A stretch of 50,778 nt of DNA from a virus: IMG/VR virus record IMGVR_UViG_3300025892_000031, positions 1 to 50,778 of that record. One strand, 5' to 3'. The notes under the pieces were generated by a model. That model searched no databases. It was not told the origin of the DNA and saw only the letters and a program-made list of their open reading frames with translations. Shown here piece by piece: positions 8,177-15,593 of this stretch. Each line of letters begins with the position of its first letter. Position 1 is the first letter of the stretch. A program made the translations under genes and the position numbers.

Positions 8177-10674
8177 TCAAAGAAACTTTCAAGTGTGGCC
8201 TCTCGTTCAAGTTTCCATCCAATTGAATCTAATATAAATTTTAGTGGATCAGTAAAAGACTTTTGAAATTGCATATCGTAATCAATATACTTATGTAAAT
8301 CAAATTCATATGGTATCTTTGTAGAAAAAGAAATAACAGTATCTTTAACCGTATTGGGTTGTTTTAACATTAGGAATTTAATCTTATCACCTTCTTTAAT
8401 TAATGGATATTTTCTTTCAAGTTTGTTTTTATGTATAAAGTGATTATATATCAAAGCACCTTTTACATGTATAGGAGTTCCTTTGTTGTACATACTTGAC
8501 GAGTTAGTATATTTACTAAGGTTATTGCATGATCTAGGAAACGCAATTTCTTCAGGCGATAATGTATTAAATACGTCTTTAAAACTATTTACAAATTTTA
8601 CAACTGTATCCTCATTATCATTCATAATAAGACGAATAGCTTGTTTAATCTTACTTCTACACACTTCAGGTGTAGAGGACTTGACAGCTTCAACACCCAT
8701 AATTTTCAGTTTAGGTGTATCATAAACGACACCTTCTTCATCAAATACATTCATCATGTATCTTTTTTTAGCAATCCATATACCCTTGTTAGCAATTGCT
8801 TCTCGTTTCATAATCATTTTCTGATCATATGCATTTACATATTTAGCAAGATTTTCAAAACTATTATCAATAACTTTTTGTATCTTTTGTTCGGATACTT
8901 TATTTAAAAAACCTACAATCTGTTTATCCGTTTTATCTTTACATACCTTTTCGACTAACTGACTAAGCCTTAAATAGATTGAATCTGTATCAGAAGCAAC
9001 AACATAATTTACATTGGTTGTACTTAGAGTTTTATTCATAAATTTATTTACATCTCTTTCAACCCAACGAATAGACAACTGACCACCTAGTGTTATTGCC
9101 TCTGCCTGTTTAACATCAAAGTATCTAAAGTATTGATTGCCAATTGCACCGTAGGCAGAGTTAAGTGAAATCTTTTTTGCCATCTGAATATTATGACATC
9201 GAGCAATTTCATTTTCATAGATCGGATCTTTTGTTTTTTCAAATTCTTTTTTAGCTTGAATCGCTTTCTTCTTAAATACTACACGATCACTATACATTTT
9301 CTCCATCAACTCAGCAAGAAAACCTTGTTTGTCTTTTTTAAACATAGCACCATTAGGTGCAATAGTTACATTTTTTTTCTGGGCCCAAGTAAGATTAAAT
9401 TTTTCATTTAAATAGTTTTCAACACCTACTGTTTGCGATTCAACACCAACAAATGTTTCAGGACTTATATTATATTGCATAATCAAATGTGGATACAAGC
9501 TGTTTAAATCAAACGATACGATCCATTCATGTAGTCCTAGTTGTGGGTCTTTTACATACGCACCTTCATATTGTGTATCCTTTTCATGGTCTTCTTTGGG
9601 TGGTATAATAATATTCTTTTTAAGTAGATGATTATAAATCAGTGTATCCCAACATCTTACTTGTGAATATACATCTGTATAATTTACTTTATAGTCATAT
9701 GCCATAGTTAAACACAATTCAATCAATCGCATTTTATCTTCTAACCTATCAACCAATTCAACATCTTGTATATTATATTCTACAAATCTCTGATAGTCTT
9801 TCGTATAAAAATCTTTAAACGTTTCATAAGGATTTTCTAATTTTTGTTGACCCAATTCTACTTTAGCAATGTAATCAAGTTTATAACTTTCTTGTCTAAC
9901 GTAAGTAAATTTTTTATATAAATCAAAATAATCTAAGATAGAAACACCTAGTATATTCCATATCTGATTGTTTTTATTCCCAACTTGTATTCTATCTGCG
10001 TTGACATAATTCCACGGTGACATTTTATTAATTGTATCATTATCAAACATATATCTCATTCGATTCATAAGATATGGTATGTCAAAAAATTTTACATTCC
10101 AACCAGTAACTATATCAGGATGATTTTTACACCAAAATTTTAAAAACTCTAATAATAAGTGTTTTTCATTTTGACATTTAATATATGTTGAGTTGGATTG
10201 TTTAGTAGTAAAGTCGCCAGTACCCCATGTTATAATTTGTTTATTACTATGATTTTTTACAGTAATACAAATAATAGTCTCTTTTGCAGTATCAGGATCT
10301 GGAAAGCCGTTCTCACACTCGGTTTCAATATCAAGTGTGAATATCTTTATGTAATTTTTATTCCATTTCATATCACCCCTGTATTCGTCAGCGATATACT
10401 GATAGTTATATCTATTCATACCATAGATTTTATATTCAGGCATGCCATTATATTCACTATAAAAATGTTTTGCCTTTGAAATAGAATCAAATCTTTTAGG
10501 CTTAAGATTTATGTTATCTAGTGTTTTAAATTGAGATTGTTCTTTTGTGGGTAAATATAGTTTAGGACTATAGTTAATACGACTCAAATACGATTGACCG
10601 TCAGCGACACCTCGGATAAGTAATTTACCTCTATGCTCAACTACGTTTGTATAAAAGGTGCTCGCCAAATTCAT
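8173..10674 (-). CDS. 43: DNA polymerase gp43, family B
   Basis: Replicative polymerase with proofreading exonuclease. Exo I is FTLDIETE (Asp115, Glu117), Exo II NVKFFDIP (Asp198), Exo III YNIQD (Tyr300, Asp304). Polymerase motif A is DLNSLYP (Asp389), motif B KISLNSAYGAIG at 501-512, motif C ASDTDSIYL (Asp562, Asp564). Its 833 aa compare with 898 for T4 gp43. The ATG lies only 5 nt downstream of a TATAAT box in a near-perfect promoter, with no Shine-Dalgarno sequence, so the mRNA should be leaderless or nearly so. RegA, a translational repressor of T4 gp43 mRNA, is encoded just upstream at 11026-11499. Confidence 0.97.
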   Translation of the reverse strand: MNLASTFYTNVVEHRGKLLIRGVADGQSYLSRINYSPKLYLPTKEQSQFKTLDNINLKPKRFDSISKAKHFYSEYNGMPEYKIYGMNRYNYQYIADEYRGDMKWNKNYIKIFTLDIETECENGFPDPDTAKETIICITVKNHSNKQIITWGTGDFTTKQSNSTYIKCQNEKHLLLEFLKFWCKNHPDIVTGWNVKFFDIPYLMNRMRYMFDNDTINKMSPWNYVNADRIQVGNKNNQIWNILGVSILDYFDLYKKFTYVRQESYKLDYIAKVELGQQKLENPYETFKDFYTKDYQRFVEYNIQDVELVDRLEDKMRLIELCLTMAYDYKVNYTDVYSQVRCWDTLIYNHLLKKNIIIPPKEDHEKDTQYEGAYVKDPQLGLHEWIVSFDLNSLYPHLIMQYNISPETFVGVESQTVGVENYLNEKFNLTWAQKKNVTIAPNGAMFKKDKQGFLAELMEKMYSDRVVFKKKAIQAKKEFEKTKDPIYENEIARCHNIQMAKKISLNSAYGAIGNQYFRYFDVKQAEAITLGGQLSIRWVERDVNKFMNKTLSTTNVNYVVASDTDSIYLRLSQLVEKVCKDKTDKQIVGFLNKVSEQKIQKVIDNSFENLAKYVNAYDQKMIMKREAIANKGIWIAKKRYMMNVFDEEGVVYDTPKLKIMGVEAVKSSTPEVCRSKIKQAIRLIMNDNEDTVVKFVNSFKDVFNTLSPEEIAFPRSCNNLSKYTNSSSMYNKGTPIHVKGALIYNHFIHKNKLERKYPLIKEGDKIKFLMLKQPNTVKDTVISFSTKIPYEFDLHKYIDYDMQFQKSFTDPLKFILDSIGWKLEREATLESFFE

Positions 10675-10679
10675 ATAAT

Positions 10680-10708
10680 ATTATAACACAAAGACTTAGA
10701 AAAGTCAA
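10680..10708 (-). promoter_or_regulatory. Sigma70-type early promoter of gene 43
   Basis: Minus-strand TTGACT (10708-10703), 17-nt spacer, TATAAT (10685-10680). Only ATTAT separates the -10 box from the polymerase ATG, so the transcript should begin at or within a base or two of the start codon. Confidence 0.85.
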
Positions 10709-11008
10709 CTATGTGATAATTTTACTTTTAGGTGTAACTAACTGACCAGTATTTTGTTGATAAGCTGCTACCATATTATCATCTGGTGTTGTTTCAGCTA
10801 CTATATTTGCCTTTTTAACATTAACAACTTCATCTTTTGTATATGGTATGTATGGATGAAATCCTATTTGCATTGGTTTACCAGGTTGACCTTGCATTGG
10901 AATCAATACAAAAGGTTTTTTAATTCCTTGATAAGTATCGTTTTCGTTTTCAGTGATTGGTGTACCAATCATATCCTCACCTGTGGTGAGTCTATATAAT
11001 CTAATCAT
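10709..11008 (-). CDS. Sm-like small protein, 99 aa
   Basis: The N-terminus LYRLTTGEDMIG, a central P...M..G.HPYIPYT segment and a final hydrophobic strand match the small beta-barrel layout of phage Sm-like proteins; a structure of an Sm-like protein of putative cyanophage origin has been published (from memory). A similar, longer protein is at 26647-27174: both share R-L-x-(S/T)-G-E near the start and a central h-x-(W/Y)-x-x-(F/Y)-T-x-(D/E)-E block. It lies between regA and gene 43. RNA binding or a ring-forming chaperone role is inference. The -35 box of the polymerase promoter abuts its stop. Confidence 0.7.
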   Translation of the reverse strand: MIRLYRLTTGEDMIGTPITENENDTYQGIKKPFVLIPMQGQPGKPMQIGFHPYIPYTKDEVVNVKKANIVAETTPDDNMVAAYQQNTGQLVTPKSKIIT

Positions 11009-11025
11009 AATATACTCCTATAATA

Positions 11026-11499
11026 TTAATTTTCAGTTTGTACTATTTCTTCAGTTTTTTCAACTTCTTCTTGTTTAGATTTACTTTCAGTGTTTTCTTT
11101 TTTACCAATATTATATTTAGCCTCTAAACTCCACTCTTTCTTTTCTTTAAATGCAATAATTTTTATTTGCGATAAAGGAGCTTTATTTTGTGCTTCTTCT
11201 GGTTTTAAGATTGTAAGTAAACCCCAATCCTGCATTAAAACAGAAATTGTATTCCTTCTTTGTATATCATTCTCAATTAAAGTAGATTTTTTGCCATCTA
11301 AAGCAAAAAGTTCTTTAAAATGAACAATGTAATATTTTCCTTGTTTATGCAAAATATGACATGATTGATATAGTTTTTTATCTTTTCTACTGGCTACACC
11401 TATCCGTGATAGTGTTTCTCTAATTTTTAAAAAATCATCTGGTTGCTTAATAGTAACTTCAAGCATTTGTTCAGGTGACCAACTGTAAGTCTCATTCAT
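11026..11499 (-). CDS. regA: RegA translational repressor
   Basis: Binds phage early mRNAs near their start codons and blocks ribosomes. The sequence tracks T4 RegA closely: IKQPDDFLKIRETLSRIGVA, KDKKLYQSCHILHKQGKYYI, VHFKELFALDG, then QDWGLLTI, IIAFKEKKEWSLEAKYNIG. Its 157 aa exceed the T4 protein (122 aa) by a charged, low-complexity tail (ENTESKSKQEEVEKTEEI) and a short N-terminal extension. The ATG overlaps the gp62 stop as TAATG. The gene order 62-regA before 43 matches T4. Confidence 0.95.
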   Translation of the reverse strand: MNETYSWSPEQMLEVTIKQPDDFLKIRETLSRIGVASRKDKKLYQSCHILHKQGKYYIVHFKELFALDGKKSTLIENDIQRRNTISVLMQDWGLLTILKPEEAQNKAPLSQIKIIAFKEKKEWSLEAKYNIGKKENTESKSKQEEVEKTEEIVQTEN

Positions 11500-11897
11500 T
11501 ATTTTTCTCTCCCACCTTTATCTAACTTATGTTTGATAAAGTCTAATTGTTTTTTGTCCAGTATGTCAAGGGCTACTTTTGCCTTTGTGTTGTTGTAACC
11601 ATAATATTCTTTCACATACTCTAAATTTTTAGATTTAGACGCATTGGCCCATTTACCGCCAAACCTCTTTCTCTTACGAATACTATTTATCAAAAAATGA
11701 AACTGTAACCTATTGCTGATATAATGTCTCATGTTAACTTCATTTGCCATCATTATGGCGTCAACATGTTGAGATAAACAACGATTTATAACAAATGGTG
11801 GATACTTTTTTTCCCAAGTTAAATCGTCTCCATCAAGTAAGTCTACCTTAGACCAGTTGATGGCATTCAAATAATCACTTAATTTATATTCTATCAT
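11499..11897 (-). CDS. 62: Clamp loader small subunit, gp62-like
   Basis: Small subunit of the gp44/62 clamp loader that places gp45 on DNA. Identification rests on position between regA and the tRNAs/gp44, and on weak gp62-like features: KLSDYLNAINWSK at the start, VINRCLSQHVDAIMMANEVN, then HFLINSIRKRKRFGGKWANA, which parallels the FNYLMAAVPRGKRYGKWAK segment of T4 gp62. Its 132 aa are shorter than T4 gp62 (187 aa). Its stop overlaps the regA start by one base. Confidence 0.88.
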   Translation of the reverse strand: MIEYKLSDYLNAINWSKVDLLDGDDLTWEKKYPPFVINRCLSQHVDAIMMANEVNMRHYISNRLQFHFLINSIRKRKRFGGKWANASKSKNLEYVKEYYGYNNTKAKVALDILDKKQLDFIKHKLDKGGREK

Positions 11898-11908
11898 AAT
11901 ATACTTTC

Positions 11909-11984
11909 TGGTGCCGCTTCACGGATTTGAACCGCGGACCTACTGATTACAAATCAGTTGCTCTACCAACTGAGCTAAAACGGC
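11909..11984 (-). tRNA. tRNA-Thr (anticodon TGT)
   Basis: Complete cloverleaf on the minus strand. The acceptor GCCGTTT pairs with AAGCGGC (one G-T pair), the D arm is AGCTCAGTTGGTAGAGCA, the anticodon stem CTGAT/ATCAG encloses TTTGTAA with anticodon TGT, and the T arm carries GGTTCAAATCC. Discriminator A73 is followed by an encoded CCA (11911-11909). It reads ACA, a favoured codon in AT-rich phage genes. Confidence 0.95.
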
Positions 11985-11986
11985 TC

Positions 11987-12062
11987 TGGCTCCGAAGGCA
12001 GGACTCGAACCTGCGACCAATTGATTAACAGTCAACTGCTCTACCAACTGAGCTACTTCGGA
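11987..12062 (-). tRNA. tRNA-Asn (anticodon GTT)
   Basis: Complete cloverleaf. The acceptor TCCGAAG pairs with CTTCGGA, the D arm is AGCTCAGTTGGTAGAGCA, the anticodon stem TTGAC/ATCAA-side encloses TGTTAAT with anticodon GTT, and the T arm carries GGTTCGAGTCC. Discriminator G73 is followed by an encoded CCA (11989-11987). Only 2 nt separate it from tRNA-Thr, so they are surely processed from one transcript, within the gp44-to-gp62 intergenic region. Confidence 0.96.
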
Positions 12063-12067
12063 ATATT

Positions 12068-12226
12068 TCATTTATATTTTTTTTCGTGTTTTATATGACC
12101 TTTATGTGAACCCATATAGTAATCGCTTGGTTCATAATCCCATCTTTTACCATGATGACCTCTTATATCAGCATACCACATTCTTAACTTTACTATTAAA
12201 GTTCTCAATAATGTTCTTCTTGCCAT
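12068..12226 (-). CDS. Basic small protein upstream of tRNAs, 52 aa
   Basis: Minus-strand ORF with AGAGGATAAA directly before ATG 12226, 8 nt after the gp44 stop; it ends 6 nt before tRNA-Asn. The 52 residues are strongly basic and aromatic (MARRTLLRTL, RMWYADIRGHHGKRWDYEP, then HKGHIKHEKKYK), suggesting nucleic-acid binding. I recognise no family. Good ribosome binding site and tight packing between gp44 and the tRNAs support a real gene. Confidence 0.65.
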   Translation of the reverse strand: MARRTLLRTLIVKLRMWYADIRGHHGKRWDYEPSDYYMGSHKGHIKHEKKYK

Positions 12227-12234
12227 TTTATCCT

Positions 12235-13179
12235 CTACTTAAATTTACATTCTGCCATGATCTGTGTCAGACACGCAACCATATTTATCTCATGGTCAGC
12301 TACAAAAGCTGATTTATATTGGTAATCAGCAATCGTTAACACAGCTGCAGGTATAGATTGTGGTTGTAGATTCTTATATAGTATATCGTAAATGCCACTG
12401 AATAGTGAAGAAGGATCTTTGTCAAGGTTTTCAATAACCCATTTTCTCATATCACCAAATCGTTTTTCTTTTAATAACTTGACTAACTCTTTATTATTCA
12501 TATCTGACATTGATATAAGTATGCCACTATCAATTTTACCTCTTACGGAATATCTTTGTAATTCATTGATAGTTCTACGAAAGTCTGGATAATGTCTTTG
12601 TATTAATTCAGCAAGTACCTTTTTGTCAAATTCTATATTCTCATCTTTAAGAATAACACCTAATCTTTCCATAAATGCAGTGGCAGTTTTAATTTTTTGG
12701 CCATTTGTAATACGAAAGTCAATAACTGTACAACGACTATGCAATGCAGGTATGATTTTGTTTTTAAAATTGCAAGTAAAAATAAATCTACAATTTTTAT
12801 AAAACGTTTCAATAAAATTACGTAATGCAGGTTGAACACTATCAGCGTTCATATAGTCTGCCTCATCTATAATAATAACTTTATGTGTACTTGATTCGTC
12901 TAGTGATACAGTGGACGCAAAGTTTTTGATTGTGGTACGTAAAGTATCAATATGTCTACCTTCATCTGAACCATTGATGATTAAGTAATCAGCACCTAGT
13001 TCTTCACACAAGGCACGAGCAACTGTTGTTTTACCCGTACCTGCTGTGCCTGAAAGAAGAAGATTTGGTATTTCTTTTTGAGAAAGAAATTTAGAAAAAG
13101 TATTCTTTAAATCTTCAGTTAAGATACATTCTGATATTTTTCGTGGACGGTATTTTTCAACCCATAGAAAATCTGACAT
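12235..13179 (-). CDS. 44: Clamp loader large subunit, gp44-like
   Basis: AAA+ ATPase subunit of the sliding clamp loader. Walker A GTAGTGKTT is at 44-52, Walker B/DEAD box IIIDEADYM with Asp105-Asp108, sensor 1 FTCNFKN at about 134-140 and the SRC arginine-finger motif at 148-150. Its 314 aa match T4 gp44 (319 aa). It follows gp45 by 9 nt and precedes the small gene, tRNAs and gp62, giving the T4-like 45-44-62-regA order. Confidence 0.96.
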   Translation of the reverse strand: MSDFLWVEKYRPRKISECILTEDLKNTFSKFLSQKEIPNLLLSGTAGTGKTTVARALCEELGADYLIINGSDEGRHIDTLRTTIKNFASTVSLDESSTHKVIIIDEADYMNADSVQPALRNFIETFYKNCRFIFTCNFKNKIIPALHSRCTVIDFRITNGQKIKTATAFMERLGVILKDENIEFDKKVLAELIQRHYPDFRRTINELQRYSVRGKIDSGILISMSDMNNKELVKLLKEKRFGDMRKWVIENLDKDPSSLFSGIYDILYKNLQPQSIPAAVLTIADYQYKSAFVADHEINMVACLTQIMAECKFK

Positions 13180-13188
13180 ATTACCACC

Positions 13189-13854
13189 TTAAAATGTTGA
13201 GTCAGCTTCTAAAGCAATCCAATACTGTACTTTAACCTTTTTGTTTATGAAGTGAGCAATCTTTGCCTTCGATAAAACAACTTCATATTCACCAGGAATA
13301 ATTTTCATATTCTCGGCCTTAATATATGCAGTAAACTCTAAATCTGTTGCACCTACTGTAATTGATGATTCATTTGAGTTACTATTTTTTTTATCTAAAG
13401 CAACTAATTTGATCTTGCCTTTTTCACCTATAAAAGCAATATCGGGTAGACTCAAGTTAGTATATAACTTTTTAACAGAATCATAGTCTTCATTTTTCAA
13501 TGTAAATGAAACTGTTTGATCTGGCATTTTAATATCTTTAGTAGGTGTTACTAAAGTCGACTTATCAGCAAAAGCATATCTTGCTGAAAGAGATGTTTTT
13601 TCATCTTGTATTTTCAGATTCGCTGAACCGTTAAATTTTAAAAGCGGTTGTCTGAAAGAATCAATCGCTCTTAAAAACTCTGGCAAATCATATATGCCAA
13701 ATTCAGTTTCAAATTCATCTTCAATATCAGCCTTTGCCATAATGTTTTTCATGGTAGAAACTGTATTTAAAGTTTTACCAGGTTTAAATAGTATATTAGC
13801 ATTTATGTCACTAAAATTTCTTAATATACTAATCGTATTATCACTTATTTTCAT
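13189..13854 (-). CDS. 45: Sliding clamp gp45
   Basis: DNA polymerase processivity factor; in T4 it also activates late transcription together with gp55 and gp33. Position before gp44, 221 aa (T4 gp45 228 aa) and a gp45-like start (MKISDNTISILRNFSDINANILFKPG) identify it. Acidic and beta-rich throughout, as expected of a clamp ring. A gp45-dependent late system fits the many late boxes and gp55 in this window. It overlaps the DUF3310-like gene by 4 nt. Confidence 0.93.
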   Translation of the reverse strand: MKISDNTISILRNFSDINANILFKPGKTLNTVSTMKNIMAKADIEDEFETEFGIYDLPEFLRAIDSFRQPLLKFNGSANLKIQDEKTSLSARYAFADKSTLVTPTKDIKMPDQTVSFTLKNEDYDSVKKLYTNLSLPDIAFIGEKGKIKLVALDKKNSNSNESSITVGATDLEFTAYIKAENMKIIPGEYEVVLSKAKIAHFINKKVKVQYWIALEADSTF

Positions 13855-14114
13855 TTCTTCTCCTTATCATTATTTAATAATAGTATAACATAATGTAATG
13901 CTTTAAGCAAGTCTTTACGATTATAACCACTTTTTCTGCCATACCTTGACAAATACTTGATTGCATTTGCCTGACAAAAATCACTCTTAATACCAATAGA
14001 CTTTAATAAATCTAAAGTTTGTATACCATCTTTACCAGATGAGTAATGTTGTCCATATGTAGACTCAATATACTCTTTGATCTCCTTTAGTATCTTATCT
14101 TCATTGTATTTCAT
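13851..14114 (-). CDS. DUF3310-like protein, 87 aa
   Basis: The C-terminal half carries the DUF3310 pattern: DFCQANAIKYLSRYGRKSG followed by KDLLKALHYVILLL. DUF3310 proteins are small phage proteins of unknown function. The ATG at 14114 is 6 nt from the TATAAT of a sigma70-type promoter and has no Shine-Dalgarno sequence, predicting a leaderless transcript that continues into gp45, gp44 and the tRNAs. It thus heads the replisome operon. Confidence 0.75.
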   Translation of the reverse strand: MKYNEDKILKEIKEYIESTYGQHYSSGKDGIQTLDLLKSIGIKSDFCQANAIKYLSRYGRKSGYNRKDLLKALHYVILLLNNDKEKK

Positions 14115-14120
14115 AATATT

Positions 14121-14149
14121 ATTATATCACTAAATTGCATTTGAGTCAA
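14121..14149 (-). promoter_or_regulatory. Sigma70-type early promoter of the replisome operon
   Basis: Minus-strand TTGACT (14149-14144), 17-nt spacer, TATAAT (14126-14121). AATATT (6 nt) separates it from the ATG at 14114. The -35 box lies inside the 3' end of the peroxiredoxin gene. Confidence 0.85.
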
Positions 14150-14654
14150 CAGCTATTGATTGTAAATATTTCAATACATTCTCTGGCGAAGATACACTAT
14201 ATGGATCTCCATCATTGTTATCAACCTTACCAGGTTCCTCAAACATAACTTCAACGGTACCATCATTTATAATTGCAGCGTAACGCCATGATCTCATACC
14301 AAAACCACAATCGGTTTTTTCTACAAGCATATCTACTTGATCTGTAAAGTCACCATTACCATCAGGTATCACTTTAACTTTTTCTAATTTTTGATTAGCA
14401 GCCCAAGCGTTCATCACATAAGAATCATTTATTGATAAACAATAAATTTCATCTATACCATGTTGTTTAAATACGTCATGTAATTTTTCGTAACCAGGTA
14501 GTTGTTGATTTGAACATGTTGGAGTAAATGCACCAGGTAGAGCAAACAATATTACTCGCTTACCTTTGAAGTAGTCATCTGTACTGATATTCTTCCATTC
14601 ACCTAATGATCTAGTTCTAAAACTAATATCAGGTATTCTATCACCTTGTTTCAT
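14130..14654 (-). CDS. Prx5-type peroxiredoxin
   Basis: Thiol peroxidase that reduces hydrogen peroxide and organic peroxides. The active-site segment is LPGAFTPTCS with peroxidatic Cys47; the family-typical GFGMRSWRYA segment supplies the conserved Arg. Further Cys residues in EIYCLSIN and KTDCGFG could serve as resolving Cys. Its 174 aa are typical of Prx5/AhpE-like enzymes. A sigma70-type promoter and AGGAGAAA precede it, so it is an early gene. As an auxiliary metabolic gene it probably protects the infected cell from oxidative stress (inference). Confidence 0.93.
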   Translation of the reverse strand: MKQGDRIPDISFRTRSLGEWKNISTDDYFKGKRVILFALPGAFTPTCSNQQLPGYEKLHDVFKQHGIDEIYCLSINDSYVMNAWAANQKLEKVKVIPDGNGDFTDQVDMLVEKTDCGFGMRSWRYAAIINDGTVEVMFEEPGKVDNNDGDPYSVSSPENVLKYLQSIAVDSNAI

Positions 14655-14681
14655 AATTTATTTCTCCTATTTAATAATCTA

Positions 14682-14710
14682 ATTATACACGAATCACGTC
14701 AGTTTGTCAA
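14682..14710 (-). promoter_or_regulatory. Sigma70-type early promoter of peroxiredoxin
   Basis: Minus-strand TTGACA (14710-14705), 17-nt spacer, TATAAT (14687-14682), followed by AGGAGAAA and the ATG at 14654. Confidence 0.85.
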
Positions 14711-14719
14711 GCGTCTGTA

Positions 14720-14929
14720 CTACCAATTATTTGTAGATTTAGTTGAATTGTGTCCTAAGATTTTACCTTTGTTAGCACCCTCTTTTACTGTGTAACCTGA
14801 AGTGCCTCCACCATTTATATTTACTTCACTTCTACTAAACATTAATGATTTTGCTTTGTCAGCAATCTTTTTTGCTTTATTTCTTGCTTTAAATAAATGG
14901 GTAAATCTACTTTCACTTAAAAAGCTCAT
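14720..14929 (-). CDS. Riboswitch-controlled small peptide, 69 aa
   Basis: Unrecognised small basic protein: a Lys/Arg/Ala-rich helical first half (FKARNKAKKIADKAKSLMF) and a Gly/Ser/Asn-rich second half (NINGGGTSGYT). AAAGGAGG lies 7 nt upstream of the ATG. Its leader holds the probable glutamine riboswitch at 14950-15002, and the late box at 15008-15015 would start transcription at the aptamer edge. Downstream-peptide glutamine riboswitches are known to precede short ORFs in cyanobacteria and marine phage sequences. Function unknown; a glutamine-responsive late regulator or inhibitor is inference. Confidence 0.7.
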   Translation of the reverse strand: MSFLSESRFTHLFKARNKAKKIADKAKSLMFSRSEVNINGGGTSGYTVKEGANKGKILGHNSTKSTNNW

Positions 14930-14949
14930 ACACCCTCCTTTTATAGTTA

Positions 14950-15002
14950 GGTGCGTTCCTTCCCTTAATAGGTACTTCCGTCTATTGAATAGATGAACGA
15001 TA
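14950..15002 (-). ncRNA. Probable glutamine riboswitch (glnA / Downstream-peptide class)
   Basis: On the minus strand the order is: ATCGTTC, hairpin TCTAT-TCA-ATAGA, then GACGGAAGTA, a CCT-ATTA-AGG hairpin, and GAAGGAACGCAC. CGTTC and GAACG close a three-way junction (P1). The conserved GACGGAAGTA and GAAGGAACGC strings are the hallmark of the glutamine-binding glnA and Downstream-peptide aptamers (recalled, not searched). CACC after P1 can pair with GGTG just after the Shine-Dalgarno sequence at about 14935, a possible expression platform acting on translation. Confidence 0.8.
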
Positions 15003-15007
15003 TTAAG

Positions 15008-15015
15008 TATTTATA
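15008..15015 (-). promoter_or_regulatory. T4-type late promoter box for the riboswitch transcript
   Basis: Minus-strand TATAAATA. The usual late start distance puts +1 at about 15002, the first base of the riboswitch. The box overlaps the 3' arm of the hairpin at 15013-15045. Confidence 0.7.
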
Positions 15016-15045
15016 CGTGCTATGCGTTTAAAACATAGCACGTAT
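15013..15045 (-). terminator. Hairpin after hsp20, overlapping a late promoter
   Basis: Perfect 12-bp inverted repeat (ATACGTGCTATG / CATAGCACGTAT) with a 9-nt loop, 8 nt after the hsp20 stop. No U-tract follows, so it may be a weak terminator or a 3'-end stabiliser rather than a strict intrinsic terminator. Confidence 0.6.
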
Positions 15046-15052
15046 TGGTTTG

Positions 15053-15505
15053 TTATGTAATAGATATAGTCTTTAGTTTTTTAGCATCTGGAATAATCTT
15101 CTCCATAGACACTTTCAATAGGCCGTCTTTTAACTCGGCACCTTTAACTTCAACATCATCAGCGATAGTAAACGATCTTTTAAAGTATCTTTTTGAGATA
15201 CCTTTATGAATCATTGCCTGATCTTTTGGTTTATCAGCACCAACTGAATCTACAGCAACAGATGAGACTTTAGACTCGATAGTTAGTATATTGTTCTCAC
15301 TAGTGATCTCAATATCTTTTTTATTGAAACCTGCAAGAGCAATCTCAATATCGAATTTATGAGTTCCTGTCTTAACTAGATTGTATGGTGGATAATTAAC
15401 CGTAGGGTGATCAAACATAGATTCGAAATGATCGAACATGTCGTCAAATCCTACTGATAATGGTCTTAATTGATTGAAAATAGATAGTGCTTTTGTATTG
15501 GTCAT
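15053..15505 (-). CDS. hsp20: Small heat shock protein Hsp20
   Basis: Alpha-crystallin-domain holdase chaperone. The domain spans about 38-145: PPYNLVKTGTHKFDIEIALAGF, then DIEITSENNILTIES, SKRYFKRSFTIADDVEVKGAELKDGLLKVSMEKI; the C-terminus ends KKLKTISIT with an I-x-I-like motif. Its 150 aa fit IbpA-like proteins. AAAAGGAGG lies 5 nt upstream of the ATG but can be masked by a ROSE-like hairpin (see 15507-15557). Promoter sequences of both early and late type overlap upstream. Hsp20 genes are common in T4-like marine phages; a role in virion assembly or host-protein maintenance is inference. Confidence 0.95.
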   Translation of the reverse strand: MTNTKALSIFNQLRPLSVGFDDMFDHFESMFDHPTVNYPPYNLVKTGTHKFDIEIALAGFNKKDIEITSENNILTIESKVSSVAVDSVGADKPKDQAMIHKGISKRYFKRSFTIADDVEVKGAELKDGLLKVSMEKIIPDAKKLKTISIT

Positions 15506-15506
15506 A

Positions 15507-15557
15507 TAACCTCCTTTTGTTAAGCAAAGTTTATTTTCTGAACCCTATAAGGCGTTC
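15507..15557 (-). promoter_or_regulatory. ROSE-like RNA thermometer candidate in hsp20 leader
   Basis: The leader has two hairpins. The first (15557-15540) is GAAC-G-CCT-TAT-AGG-GTTC with a bulged G. The second pairs ACTTTGCTT (15530-15522) with the Shine-Dalgarno segment AAAAGGAGG (15518-15510). The TTGCT against AGGA arrangement, with a G opposite a G, is the core of ROSE thermometers, which control small heat shock genes in alpha- and gammaproteobacteria. Seen by eye only. Confidence 0.45.
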
Positions 15558-15561
15558 ATAT

Positions 15562-15591
15562 ATTATATAATAATTATTTATATAATTTCAA
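15562..15591 (-). promoter_or_regulatory. Early promoter of hsp20
   Basis: Minus-strand TTGAAA (15591-15586), 18-nt spacer, TATAAT (15567-15562). The -35 reads CTTGAAA, which equals the heat-shock sigma32 -35 consensus, but the -10 is sigma70-like, not CCCCAT-like. Confidence 0.65.
15575..15582 (-). promoter_or_regulatory. T4-type late promoter box inside the hsp20 promoter
   Basis: Minus-strand TATAAATA lies in the spacer of the sigma70-type promoter, so hsp20 could be read in both early and late infection. The surroundings are very AT-rich, which weakens the call. Confidence 0.45.
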
Positions 15592-15593
15592 GC

